This document shows, one piece after another, positions 1-8,865 of a stretch of 59,588 bases of DNA. Position numbers and translations under genes: made by a program. Where the stretch lies: the NCBI GenBank assembly GCA_013141065.1, contig JABFRR010000004.1, forward strand, positions 1-59,588, in the 5' to 3' direction. Within the stretch, counting starts at the first letter, position 1. Every line of letters begins with the position of its first letter. The notes below the pieces were generated by a model, which saw only the letters and a program-made list of their open reading frames with translations, was not told the origin of the DNA and ran no database searches. Source of the DNA: Bacteriovoracaceae bacterium (GTDB lineage: Bacteria; Bdellovibrionota; Bacteriovoracia; Bacteriovoracales; Bacteriovoracaceae).

Positions 1-482
1 CTCATCCACTTCATAATACAATCCTTTCTGCTGGGTGGATTAGAAAAGGCGAAGAAAAAGAAGTTTTCACTCAATTCAGGTCGAAATCGCGTCAATGTCT
101 TCGGGGCAATTTCTATTGACGACTTAGATATCGTAACTCGTAGCTACGATATAATAAATCAAATCTCAGTATGTAATTTTCTAAAAGCATTAAGAGAGAG
201 AAACTTAATGGTGAGAAAATATATTTTATTTTAGATCGTGGATCATTAAATAACGGATAAGGCATTATCCGTAAGAGAAGTGAAAAAAATTAAATATTGA
301 GATAGTGTTTTTGCCCGCCCATAGTCCCTAAACTTGGAATCCTATAGAACGTTTATGGGAAATTTTTTAAGAAAAAAAGTTTTATATAATCAGTATTAAG
401 AAAAATTTAAAGATTTTAAATTAATTTTGCGCCTCATTTTTTCGAGGAATACGAAAGTATGAATTAGAGCTTGCAACTTAAT
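1..482 (+). pseudogene. IS630-family transposase, C-terminal remnant
   Basis: This stretch matches, on the opposite strand, the 3' half of the IS630-type transposase at 10406-11423. It covers the residues around the first catalytic Asp (THPLHNTILSAGW region), the ILDRG motif and the SPNLNP-type end. An extra base near position 78 shifts the frame, a short deletion lies near 207, and stops follow, so it cannot make a transposase. The 5' half lies outside the window. Homology stops near 482, before the other copy's terminal repeat, where the IS1380-like element begins. It is one of two IS630 copies in opposite orientation, with the other about 10 kb to the right. Confidence 0.85.
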
Positions 483-814
483 CCCAAATCCTTCACTAAG
501 CTTTCCAAAATCAATCTCGTGACGTATCTGTCACAAAAAATTCCAACCAATGAGTGATTCACTGGCCTATTTTTAGGTCAAACATTTTTAATCTCTTTTT
601 TGAGCACCTAGATTTCTTTCTGACAGCTCATTCTTCAGAATAGAAGAACCTTTGGTGTATGGTTCTTCACGCCTCATAAATGTGGGGATTAGCTTGTCGG
701 GTAGTGCCTTTGTCCATCAATTTTTATTTGAATGTTAAGAACTATGTCTTGAAACCATCATGCGGTCTCAAGCGATTTGCATCTACCGTAAATACGGTTT
801 TATTTATCATTGCT

Positions 815-1470
815 TTTACTCTGCATACCTCCTGGTAAAGTTATTTCATTAATTTTATTTCGATTGAGCGAGCGTGGAAAATCACCTCGCCGGCAATTGT
901 TATAATTCTTTTCTTGTTGTTTTTATAAAACATCCTTCTCAGGCACGACTGCAATGAAAGAAAATCTCAATAGGTTGTATGCATTATCTAATCACACCCC
1001 ATACATTATTTGCTTTCAAACTCATGCAAGGAAAGTGGTGAAAATTCAAACCATTTTTAATGTCTTTGATGTTATTTTCTACTTGAGATCTCTTTCGATA
1101 AAATTTAAAACTTTTTCATTATCCATTTCAGATCTTTGCTCATATCAGAAACTACAGAGTAGTAATGGTAAGGATACCTGTCTCCTTTTTGAGGATTAAT
1201 TTTCAGGTGCGAATGAAAAACAACCCTCAAGAATGTTCTTCCTCCGGCCAGACCTTTTAATGAATATAGGCACGAGCCAATCCCTCACAGTTTGATGATT
1301 CAAAATTGAAGTTTTGTTTTATGCCATTTAATGTGCTTTTTTATTTTTAGTTAGTATAGAAGTCCAAACATTTTCTTTTAGGCAAATAACAAAATTACAG
1401 CTCTTGATTTAAACAGGTATTGTAGATTTCATTGTCGAATATGCCGAATCGGCCCCTGAATTGTTTTTTT
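815..1470 (-). pseudogene. IS1380-family transposase, C-terminal part
   Basis: Read on minus, and allowing several frameshifts and stops, the segment gives IS1380 landmarks in order: ADSAYS (RADSA motif with a catalytic Asp), VICLKENVW, a YYSVVSD strand, VENNIKDIKNGLNFHHFPC (the conserved region around the catalytic Glu) and the closing IAGEVIFHARSIEIKL strand. It continues the N-terminal half at 3104-3649, with some residues missing at the junction. At least four frame changes show it is long dead. A plus-strand open frame at 954-1199 is a shadow of this fragment. Confidence 0.75.
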
Positions 1471-1529
1471 TATTTCCAGGAATTTTTGAGAGTGCTTGGT
1501 AGCATGAGCATGGGGCGAAGGAGAAAATT

Positions 1530-3071
1530 ATGCGTTCAGAGGTTTACAGCAAAGAATTTAAAGATGCCGCAGTTAAAAAGTGATTAAATTAGGACCTAGT
1601 AAGGCAGCCAAAGAATTAGGACTCCCAGTATCAACAATATTTGGTTGGAGTAAAATGTATGGTATGTCTAGTTCCATGAAAACAAAAAACAAAATCAGTA
1701 GACAAGTGGACACCTGAAGAAAAACTAGATGCTGTTATTAAGACTGCAACAATGGATGAGCTTACTCTTGGTGAGTTTCTTTCGTAGAGAAGGGCTTTTT
1801 ATGGCCAATCTAGAGCAGTGGAAAACAGATTTAACCAATGGGCTCAAGTCTGCTGCTGGAAGTGCCTAGAAAGGATCCTGAACTCTTTGAGCTACGAAAA
1901 AAAGAAGAAGAACTTATAAGAGAATTAAAAAGAAAAGATAAGGCACTTGCAGAATTTGCAGCGAGAGTTGTACTTCTAAAAAAAAAAAAAAAAAAAGCCA
2001 TCTTTTTGTTTGGAGTGGACGAGGACAATTAGTGTGCTCTGACTTAAGAGCAATTTGTATTGAATTAATTAAAGAAGCAAACTTAAATGGCTGCAGAAAA
2101 GAAATAGCCAGCAAAGATTGTGGATTATGTATCAAAACAATAGAACGTTGGGAAAAAAATCTTATTGATTTAAGGAATTAGCCGAAGACCATTCCTGCCA
2201 ATAAGCTTTCAGAGTTTGAGAGGCAAAAATTATAAAGATAGCTACTTCAGAAAAATATAGAGATAAATCTCCGTGGGAAATAGTACCAATGCTTGCCGAC
2301 AGCGAGGGAATATTTATTGGAAGTGAATCAAGTTTTTATAGAGTTTTAAAAAAGAAAAGTTATCGCCCACAGAGGAAAAAGTAAAGGGAGAACAATGGAT
2401 CGCCAGCACCTTTAATTGCAAAGGCCCTAATGAAATTTGGTCATGGGATATTACCTATATGAAAGGTCCGATACGAGGTCAGTTTTATTATTTATATTTA
2501 TTTATGGATATTTTTAGTAGAAAAATAGTCGCCATGAAGTCTTTGAATTAGAATCAATGGAATTGTCAGCAGAAATAGTAGATAAAATTTGTAAAATGGA
2601 GAAGATAAAAAAGGACAAATTATACTTCACTCTGATAATGGTGGACCAATGAAGGGTGCAACAATGCTTGCAACGTTACAAGAACTTGGTGTAATGCCTT
2701 CATTTAGTAGGCCGTCAGTTAGTGATGATAATCCCTTTTCAGAGGCATTATTTAAAACAACAAAATACTGTCCAGAATATCCAGCTAATGGATTTAACTC
2801 GTTAGACGAAGCCAGGGACTGGTGTAAAGTTTTTGTAGATTGGTACAATAATAAACACCTTCATAGTGGAATAAAATTTGTAACACCCACTTCAAGACAT
2901 GAAGGATTAGATAAAAAAGTTTTACAATTAAGAAAAGAAGTTTATATTAAGGCAAAATTATTAAATCCTAGTCGTTGGTCAAAAAACACAAGAAACTGGG
3001 ATTGGATTGATGAAGTATTTTTGAATCATCCTAAAAGAAAAGATGATGTCGAAATTAAAAAAGTAAGTTAA
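1530..3071 (+). pseudogene. IS3-family transposase (orfA plus orfB), multiply frameshifted
   Basis: The first part, from the ATG at 1530, encodes an HTH region (YSKEFKDAAV, then KAAKELGLPVSTIFGW after a frameshift) followed by the Leu/Lys-rich orfA end (ELRKKEEELIRELKRKD). The integrase part then shows IKTIERWEKNL, SWDITY-like sequence, LHSDNGGPMKGATML and PSFSRPSVSDDNPFSEALF, which carry the DDE residues of orfB. The longest intact piece, 2649-3071, is the C-terminal 140 residues. Frameshifts near 1582 and throughout 2160-2640, plus several stops, abolish function. A run of 19 A residues sits at the orfA/orfB boundary. Confidence 0.85.
1978..1996 (+). repeat. Run of 19 adenines at an IS3 orfA end
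   Basis: Nineteen consecutive A residues encode a poly-Lys stretch just before the orfA end (AIFLFGVDEDN). Related IS3 transposases have only a few Lys or Arg residues here. The run is prone to polymerase slippage, so its length may vary between clones or sequencing runs. Confidence 0.9.
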
Positions 3072-3103
3072 AAAGTTAGGCGACAACTATCCTGAAATTT
3101 TCC

Positions 3104-3649
3104 GGTATTTCCTTTTCGTAGTTTGAAACCATAACAAATTCCTTTATCATCAAATATATTTTGAGAATTTAGGCACCTAAGTTTTTTGTACCCAAAATCC
3201 ACTCCTTCAGACTTTACTCCATACTGTTGATGATCGGAAGAATCCATCGCAAAAATAATTTTGTAAACATTAGGCTCAAGGATTTTCCTTATTTTTAAAC
3301 CAAGTTCAGGCAAGAGAGCTTGAATTTTCTCTATGTTTCGAGGAGCAAAGCGACGAAGAAACCTCCCGAGCGTAACCGCTGAAGGCGCATTGGTGAGTCG
3401 AAAAAATAAAGGGTCTTCCCCATGCCAATCAAAATCATCAAGACAGTCAAAACCAGCGATAAGTGCCCATCATAATTGCGTAAAACTTATTCCAGCTTGA
3501 AAATCCTCGGTCACGATCTTTTTGGGGAGATAAATGCCAAACAAGCTCTTGATTTCAAATTTATGAGTCAGATCGTCAAAAATTTTCAATCCAGAAAATG
3601 AAGAAATGGACTTGGCAAATGGCGTGTAGTTAATGGATAGTTTATTCAT
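3104..3649 (-). pseudogene. IS1380-family transposase, N-terminal part
   Basis: From the ATG at 3649 the reading frame gives MNKLSINYTPFAKSISSFSG, a typical IS1380 start. After one in-frame stop (FTQL*WALIAGFD, near 3470) it continues through DFDWHGEDPLFF and TLGRFLRRF to MDSSDHQQYG, which holds the first catalytic Asp, and CYGFKLRKGNT. There the IS3-like element interrupts it. The last open piece, 3068-3313, reads a few residues into the IS3 end. The rest of the protein is at 815-1470. Confidence 0.8.
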
Positions 3650-3827
3650 AAGAAGGCTTTGGGTTTTAGTAAATTGTTTTGTGGTAAAAATAATTTAATC
3701 GAAAACAAAGCCTTTTTCATTTCGCATGGCCGTGGACGCTGGGCCATATAATCCGGACATTAGGTGAAGAAGCAGATTGGAGAATTCTCCAATGATAAAA
3801 ATCGTTTTGATTTAAGTTAGTGAAGGA

Positions 3828-4484
3828 TTACCTTTTAACAAATTCAGCCTTATCTCCGTCTGGAATCCATCTTCTAGTGTCTTTCTCGCCAACAGACTTA
3901 AGTCCATACGGAGGAACCGCCACAGGAGTCATCCCTTGCTCAATACATTGAATTGTTCCTCCCATCGAATTTTGAGTCATTTCCTTGATGAATATTTCGT
4001 TTTTAATATTTTCCATGTGCCACATCATCAACTCTGGAAAATCAGATTTACAAGTAAGTTTTCTATTGTCCCTAGCAAAGTGGAGGGTAATTCCCATTTC
4101 AACAAGTTCTTCAAGTTCTCTTGCAGATTTTTTGTTTCGATTAGAACGTGACTGAAAACTAAAAACAATATGCTTAATTGGGGATAACGTTTTTTGACTT
4201 TCCTTTATAAAGGCAAGCATCGCATGGAAATGTTTCCTCACATGATCTTTTGACGCCGACTCAGCAACTTTCCACATTTTTATAAGATGAAGATTTTCTT
4301 TTTTTATGTAGGTTTCAGAAATCTGTAACTGTTCAGCAAATGATTGTCCCCGCTCTTGCTTCTTTCCACTTACACGAACAGAAAGAATCGTAAGATTATT
4401 TTCAGGAACAAAAGTTGTGTCGAAATACTTTTTTCTTAATACAGAATTAGACAGATCGTTTATTTTAGCCATAGATACGCTCAC
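3828..4484 (-). CDS. Serine recombinase (resolvase family), C-terminally truncated
   Basis: The 218-residue frame contains an N-terminal serine-recombinase domain. The likely nucleophile is Ser39 in RVSGKKQERG; the expected helix (FAEQLQISETYIKKENL) follows, and FQSRSNRNKKSARELEELVE corresponds to the DRLSRN region. It then enters the recombinase domain (MGGTIQCIEQGMTPVAVPPYG) and stops at AEFVKR, exactly at the terminal repeat of the IS1380-like element. Normal large serine recombinases run to about 450-550 residues, so the zinc-ribbon and coiled-coil parts are missing and it is probably inactive. The start is GTG at 4484 or ATG at 4472. A matching C-terminal piece is at 11497-11680. Confidence 0.75.
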   Translation of the reverse strand: MSVSMAKINDLSNSVLRKKYFDTTFVPENNLTILSVRVSGKKQERGQSFAEQLQISETYIKKENLHLIKMWKVAESASKDHVRKHFHAMLAFIKESQKTLSPIKHIVFSFQSRSNRNKKSARELEELVEMGITLHFARDNRKLTCKSDFPELMMWHMENIKNEIFIKEMTQNSMGGTIQCIEQGMTPVAVPPYGLKSVGEKDTRRWIPDGDKAEFVKR

Positions 4485-4591
4485 TTTTTTTTACTTTCCA
4501 TATTCCTCCCTTAATATGAAAACAGAATAAAAATAATTAAAGAGCTGCCATGCTCCTCTTTGATTTTGTAGCAATAATCAGCAACAAAATC

Positions 4592-4852
4592 CTATTGGCT
4601 AACCTTTTCTCTCTTCATAGCAAAATAAATAACCGCTCCTGCATCGACAAGTTCCTCAAAGGCTTTTGCTACATTTACACTCCTATATCCTCTCGAATTT
4701 TCGCTAACAACTACAAGTTCCATAGAACTTTTTCTCTTTAGACCGTGATTCGCTTTAATTACTTTATCAGCGACGATGTTGTAAGGAACAAATTCTTTTT
4801 CAAAACTTGTTTTCTCTAATAGGTGATTTGACCGATCTGCTCTGTTTGACAT
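4592..4852 (-). pseudogene. Short serine-recombinase relative with an internal deletion
   Basis: The 86-residue frame aligns to two separate parts of the recombinase at 3828-4484. Its SNHLLEKTSFEKEFVP matches SNSVLRKKYFDTTFVP at the N-terminus, and MELVVVSENSRGYRSVNVAKAFEELVDAG matches the segment HIVFSFQSRSNRNKKSARELEELVEMG (partial strings quoted for position only). The part with the nucleophilic Ser is gone. It overlaps the 3' end of the lipoprotein gene at 4800-5531 by 53 bases in another frame. It is either a relic or a small protein kept for another use; decay is likelier. Confidence 0.6.
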
Positions 4853-5531
4853 AAAGATACTCTCCTGTCACCTTTCCGTATTCCTCACGAAGAAGCGAAA
4901 TAAAATTGTTAAAGTTACTCACGGCTTCATCCCTTTGGCCGTTCAATAGTTTTTCTCCCAAACATGTTTCCATTCGAGTGAAATCTATTTTATTACATAG
5001 CATATTTGATTCATGGTTGTGAGCTTCTGAGTTGTCAGTTTTTAGTAGCTCTGGAAGAGCTACTAAATTCTTCAAGTCATTTTTTATCTTAGCCTCAAAG
5101 GAAGCGACCACATCGATATTTCCTGAAAGAATTTTTTTATTATTTTTAATTATTTTTCTGCAAGACTTGCAATACTTATCCCATCTAATTTTCTTTTCAT
5201 CTTTTGGTGAAATAACATAAAACTGAGAAATTTTCGGGTCTGGTGAAGCGATATACAAACCGTCACAAGGGCCAGCACAACGCTTTTGCTGATCAAAATT
5301 AATTTTAATCAGTCTACCAAAGGTATCTTTTTCGTCGAAAAGGTTATTCGATTTAAAACCAACGAGTAAGCTTGACTTCAAGAAAAATGATTCTGAGTGT
5401 GGCTTAGTATCCTCTACCGTTTTTTCTAAGAAATATTTAGCATCCAAAGTTTGATAAGCTATCGACTGACCGCAGGCACTTAACGTAGTTACACACAAAA
5501 CGGAAGTCATAAAAAGATTTCTTATACGCAT
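4800..5531 (-). CDS. Putative lipoprotein, unknown function
   Basis: The 243-residue protein starts with a basic/hydrophobic signal (MRIRNLFMTSVLCVTT) and a lipobox LSAC, with Cys20 as the lipidated residue, so it should be membrane-anchored outside the cytoplasm. Mature-region cysteines occur in CAGPC and CKSC pairs (CAGPCDGLY; KYCKSCRK), suggesting disulfides or metal binding. I do not recognise a family. The last 20 residues overlap the degenerate recombinase ORF and may be non-native if the gene end was replaced by rearrangement. It lies inside the island between recombinase genes, so it is probably cargo. Confidence 0.6.
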   Translation of the reverse strand: MRIRNLFMTSVLCVTTLSACGQSIAYQTLDAKYFLEKTVEDTKPHSESFFLKSSLLVGFKSNNLFDEKDTFGRLIKINFDQQKRCAGPCDGLYIASPDPKISQFYVISPKDEKKIRWDKYCKSCRKIIKNNKKILSGNIDVVASFEAKIKNDLKNLVALPELLKTDNSEAHNHESNMLCNKIDFTRMETCLGEKLLNGQRDEAVSNFNNFISLLREEYGKVTGEYLYVKQSRSVKSPIRENKF

Positions 5532-5595
5532 ATATTCCCTGCTCCATTACTAGCGATAACGCAGTGACAGTGTAACGTTCAACTTAACCGCCAAA

Positions 5596-7014
5596 CTAAA
5601 TCATTGGCCCTAAAATAGTTGTAACCTGATCTGGATTAAAGCCTTGTTGAGTTAACACTAAAGCCTTGTCGGCCCTAGTGTTCATTAATAAATTAATTTT
5701 ATCCAAGTCAGAAACAGAAGAACTAACCAATGGAGCTTCGTAACTAAAATTGAGCATTTTATTTATTCGATTTGCCTCTAATGCTTTAGCATATTTTTGG
5801 ACAGTCGCAATATCGCTATGGCCCATTATGGCAGCCAACTCCGCCATAACAACAGGGGAGTCACCATAAACATTAAAAAAACGTGTGGCAAAAGTATGAC
5901 GAAAAGAGTGAATGGTTATTCCATCATTTGAAATAAATGGTCTTATTAATTTTAGAAAGCGATCAACTCTTTGATACTGAATCGGTTTATTCAATCTTCT
6001 TCCATGACGAAAACATGGAAAAACCAAATGCAAACTTTCACAAACAAATTTTTCAGACTTATATTTCTTATATTTTTCTAAAATTTTCAGAGCTTCAGAT
6101 GGAAGTGTCACCTCTCGAATTACGTTATGTTTTGGTGGGCCAAAATAACTTCCATTATTCTCCATAATAATAGACACATCCGAGTACGCTTGCCTTTCCA
6201 CTAAAACCTTTTTTGATGACAAGCTTTCCCATGAAAGACCTAAAATTTCTCCAATACGAAGTCCTGTGAGTGAGGAAAATATCAGCATATCCACATACAC
6301 TTGATAACTTTCGTTATGTATTCTGCTATTTCTTTTAATTTTCATAATCTTTGCAACACCATTATGAAATTCTTCTAAGTTTTCATCTGTAAGAAAAGAA
6401 ACATCATAAATGGTTCTTCGGAGGCCTGGTATCCTTTTTGCTCTCTTCACTAGAAGGTCGGTATCAACTGAGAATTTGAAATCCATAGCAATCGCCAATG
6501 ATTTTAATTGTGCAATAATAGAAGCATACTCATGTGTAGTACTACCGTTTCGATTTGCAGAAAAACAACACTCGAACATTTTGCTTGTAAGTTCATCAGT
6601 GTAATAATCTTTCAAATGGGAAAAAGTATTAAGCCTAGTGTTCATCGCAACAGCGGAGCCAGGTGCGACTGTTCTTCTCTCAATAAATTCTTTCATAAGG
6701 TTGCCCAAACGAATTCTTTTCTGAACTTCATTACCATTTCTATATTCAGGCTGAATTCTTTTGGATTCAAACTCGGCTCTTGCTTTTATTGCTTCAGCAA
6801 GGGAGGGAGTCCATTTTGATCTTTTCTTTTCCATATTAACAGTAACGTCTGCTCTAAAAAGTATCTTCCCTCTGCGATCTTCCTTCATTACGATATTTTT
6901 TTGTCCATTTACTCGGTTCATTCTAAACCTCGTTTCTATATTTTTATTTTCCTCCCTGAAGTTTAACTTCCATGATTCATATTCCATTAAACTCATTTCC
7001 ATAAATACCCCCAT
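5596..7014 (-). CDS. Tyrosine recombinase / phage-type integrase
   Basis: The 472-residue integrase carries the full tyrosine-recombinase set: Arg253 in TGLRIGEILGL, Lys295 region (GPPKHN), His369 and Arg372 in HSFRHTFATRF, His399 in MGHSDIATV and nucleophile Tyr408 in QKYAKAL. A SAM-like DNA-binding domain occupies about residues 100-190, and an N-terminal basic region (residues 30-90) resembles arm-binding domains. It would catalyse integration and excision of the island. The start is ATG at 7014, with further Met codons at residues 5 and 7. It is divergent from the gene at 7234 across a 220-base region with repeated CAATAGG boxes, a likely control region. Confidence 0.9.
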   Translation of the reverse strand: MGVFMEMSLMEYESWKLNFREENKNIETRFRMNRVNGQKNIVMKEDRRGKILFRADVTVNMEKKRSKWTPSLAEAIKARAEFESKRIQPEYRNGNEVQKRIRLGNLMKEFIERRTVAPGSAVAMNTRLNTFSHLKDYYTDELTSKMFECCFSANRNGSTTHEYASIIAQLKSLAIAMDFKFSVDTDLLVKRAKRIPGLRRTIYDVSFLTDENLEEFHNGVAKIMKIKRNSRIHNESYQVYVDMLIFSSLTGLRIGEILGLSWESLSSKKVLVERQAYSDVSIIMENNGSYFGPPKHNVIREVTLPSEALKILEKYKKYKSEKFVCESLHLVFPCFRHGRRLNKPIQYQRVDRFLKLIRPFISNDGITIHSFRHTFATRFFNVYGDSPVVMAELAAIMGHSDIATVQKYAKALEANRINKMLNFSYEAPLVSSSVSDLDKINLLMNTRADKALVLTQQGFNPDQVTTILGPMI

Positions 7015-7081
7015 TGTTTCCTTAGAGGTAATACAGAAAACTTAACAGCGTCAAGCCCTTCAATTCTCTATACCTATACAC

Positions 7082-7186
7082 TATAACACAATAGGTCGTC
7101 ATATTCAAGCTTTCTATTTATCACAAGCATTTATGCTATTTAATTGCCATTTTATCCAATAGGTTGTGTAATATAACATCCTATTG
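7082..7186. promoter_or_regulatory. Divergent control region with CAATAGG boxes
   Basis: The intergenic region between the integrase (minus) and the gene at 7234 (plus) holds CAATAGG at 7089-7095 and 7157-7163, and its complement CCTATTG at 7180-7186. The flanks are also similar (TATAACACAATAGG and the complement of the 7157 copy). Spaced, inverted short boxes between divergent mobile-element genes commonly act as repressor or excisionase sites. That role is inference only. Confidence 0.4.
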
Positions 7187-7233
7187 AAAATATATTTTAA
7201 TAGTTACTTTTAAACCTTGAAAACGAGTAAGAA

Positions 7234-7725
7234 ATGCCATCTCATTCTGATCCATCTTTAAAAAGCGTAGGCGAAATAAAAATACGAAAAGGGAAAAACG
7301 GTAGATGGTATCAAGCAAAAAAAAACAGAAGATGGGAAAGATCATCCTCGTCTTACAAAATAGTTATTCGCCTAAAAACGGTGTTAGCGAAAAAAATGGT
7401 TACAAAAGAAGTCGCACTTATTTTAAAAGATACTTTTATAGAAGTAATGAAAAATAATGACGGAGAGCTAGTAGAAATGCGAACAGACTTAAAAGACACT
7501 GTCTTATTATTTTTAAAATTAAATCGAAAACATGCTCCTGCAACAATAATTTCTACATTGAAGAGTGCTTCAAGTCGAAGAATTAAAAACCTCGTTGAAG
7601 GTGTTGAGCGTGGTAATGGTGTCTATGGAACAGCATATTGGGGGAGTGGCTACGATATTTTTTCTGATTTCTCGATTAAAGGTATTTACGGAGAAGATTT
7701 GGGGCCACCATTTAAAACCATTTAA
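7234..7725 (+). CDS. IS200/Y1-transposase-like protein lacking the HUH motif
   Basis: The 163-residue basic protein does not match a family with certainty. Its C-terminal half reads like IS200-type Y1 transposases: a hydrophobic strand where the HUH pair should be (LKDTVLLFLKL), then ATIISTLKSASSRRIKN, which resembles the conserved LKG-SSR helix, then AYWGSGYDIFSDFS, which resembles the WG-GY strand. The two HUH histidines are absent, so a metal-dependent Y1 reaction looks impossible. The N-terminal 45 residues are strongly basic (KGKNGRWYQAKKNRRWER), fitting DNA binding. It is divergent from the integrase and followed by a terminator. It could be a dead transposase, a DNA-binding regulator, or unrelated. 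Confidence 0.5.
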   Translation: MPSHSDPSLKSVGEIKIRKGKNGRWYQAKKNRRWERSSSSYKIVIRLKTVLAKKMVTKEVALILKDTFIEVMKNNDGELVEMRTDLKDTVLLFLKLNRKHAPATIISTLKSASSRRIKNLVEGVERGNGVYGTAYWGSGYDIFSDFSIKGIYGEDLGPPFKTI

Positions 7726-7909
7726 TGTGGTCAATGACAAACTTGCAAACCAAGAAGTTATTCAGAAAAATCGAGGGGGTAAGATGTTATTAAGGGGTAG
7801 TCCCACTCTTGTGTTTAAGTTGATGAAATAAAAGAATTTTTAAGAGCGAACAGAGTTCGGTTCGGCTTCACAATTATTAATGGGATAAATTAGTAAAAAC
7901 GAAAAGTTG

Positions 7910-7955
7910 TTAAGCTTTTTAGGTCTAGGGGCAAAGACCTGCTTAATGTTTTTTT
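7910..7955 (+). terminator. Rho-independent terminator
   Basis: TTAAGC at 7910 pairs with GCTTAA at 7941, and the inner arm AGGTCT pairs with AGACCT around the loop AGGGGCAA. A run of seven T residues follows at 7949-7955. It would end plus-strand transcripts from the gene at 7234. Confidence 0.65.
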
Positions 7956-8103
7956 GATACAAACAACATCACCACATCGACATTTATCATACTGTATTTT
8001 ATGTAAAAAATCCTCTCATTTTTTATCTTAATAAAAAAAATTTCCATGCCTTTTATTCGATCTAGTTCTGGGTCATAACTATGCTCAAACCAGTACTCCT
8101 CTT

Positions 8104-8865
8104 TTACACAATTGTGCGGATAAAATACTCCTCTAAATCAACTCTCTGTTTTGCAAACTCATAGACATCAGTCATTAGCTCTGAGGCTAAGTAATTTCGT
8201 CCAAGTTCACTGGCCACAAAAGGAACCTGGCCACTTCCTGCGAAAGGGTCAAAAACAAGATCGCCTTCATGCGAAGAATATTCAATCATTTTCTGAACAA
8301 GTTCTCTTGGGAGGTTTGTAGAGTTTTTAATACAATTTTTCCAAAACTCTCTCTTGATGAACCAAACATCCTGTCGGTCGGCGTATCCTAATTGTGTTTG
8401 ACCTTCATCAAAGCGTGAAAAGGTATTTAACCTTATGCTTGATGCCTCTTTCGCAACATAAAGAATATGATAGTGAGAGGTCACATACTTGTTCTTGGTG
8501 TAAATGCCAAAATTATAGTGCCAGATAATATGGTTGATAATTTTTAAATCGTGCTGCTTGAGGGCCAATAGAATATCCAGTAAATTCGTTGTACCAGAAA
8601 TGATATACATGCTCCCTGTATCATCCTTTAAGACTCTCTTGGCCCTTCCAATCCAATCCAGCGAAAACTGAAAATAGTCAGCTTGTGGTACTTCAGCATA
8701 GCCCCTGAGAACGTTCTCCTGCTTACGATTATAGAGGCGTAAATCAGGCTTAAAGTCGATTCCAAAAGGGGGATCAGTGACAATCAAGTCGACCGAGTTA
8801 GGGTCCATCCTATCCATTAATACGTTGCAATCCTCATTGTAAATTTCATTAATCTTAACGCTCAT
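8104..8865 (-). CDS. DNA methyltransferase, beta-type (N4-cytosine or N6-adenine)
   Basis: The 253-residue SAM-dependent DNA methyltransferase has motif IV DPPF at residues 31-34 and motif I FDPFAGSG at residues 205-212, so the catalytic motif comes before the SAM motif, as in the beta group. LVQKMIEYSS before motif I is also typical. Length and layout fit a type II modification enzyme. TDPPF leaves N4-C and N6-A both possible. Upstream on the same strand is a candidate nuclease at 9089-9574, separated by 220 bases and a terminator, so the two may form an R-M-like pair with separate transcripts. No specificity can be read from the sequence. Confidence 0.85.
   Translation of the reverse strand: MSVKINEIYNEDCNVLMDRMDPNSVDLIVTDPPFGIDFKPDLRLYNRKQENVLRGYAEVPQADYFQFSLDWIGRAKRVLKDDTGSMYIISGTTNLLDILLALKQHDLKIINHIIWHYNFGIYTKNKYVTSHYHILYVAKEASSIRLNTFSRFDEGQTQLGYADRQDVWFIKREFWKNCIKNSTNLPRELVQKMIEYSSHEGDLVFDPFAGSGQVPFVASELGRNYLASELMTDVYEFAKQRVDLEEYFIRTIV

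Larger units (their letters stand above)
1479..3103 (+). mobile_element. IS3-like insertion sequence nested in the IS1380-like element
   Basis: A decayed orfA/orfB-type IS3 transposase sits between two halves of an IS1380 transposase, so this element inserted later. The limits are inferred from where IS1380 coding stops on each side (about 1470 and 3104). The outer sequences, near 1479-1503 and 3079-3103, resemble imperfect inverted repeats (about 14 of 25 positions). The right end carries the 14-mer GATAGTTGTCGCCT, read on minus at 3078-3091, which also occurs at 56408. The exact ends are uncertain by 10-20 bases. Confidence 0.7.
487..3829 (-). mobile_element. IS1380-like insertion sequence, split by a nested IS3-like element
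   Basis: Two minus-strand fragments of one DDE group 1 (IS1380-type) transposase lie either side of an IS3-like element: the N-terminal part at 3104-3649 and the C-terminal part at about 815-1470. A 13-bp perfect inverted repeat, AATCCTTCACTAA at 487-499 and its complement at 3817-3829, brackets the whole block and is read as the terminal repeats. Without the insert the element is about 1.7 kb, usual for IS1380. The right end coincides with the premature end of the serine recombinase at 3828. The roughly 320 bases between 500 and 815 hold no readable gene; I see only decayed sequence. No clear target duplication was found. Confidence 0.7.

Noticed and set aside
954..1199. 81-residue plus-strand open frame
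   Set aside because: It is the complement of an IS1380 transposase fragment that reads well on minus; no ribosome site and no recognisable domain on plus.
1831..2135. Minus-strand frames across the poly-A run
   Set aside because: They are complements of the IS3 orfA end; the poly-Phe stretch comes only from the A run.
7565..7831. 88-residue frame overlapping the Y1-like gene
   Set aside because: It overlaps the Y1-like frame, starts without a ribosome site, and the Y1-like frame better explains the sequence.
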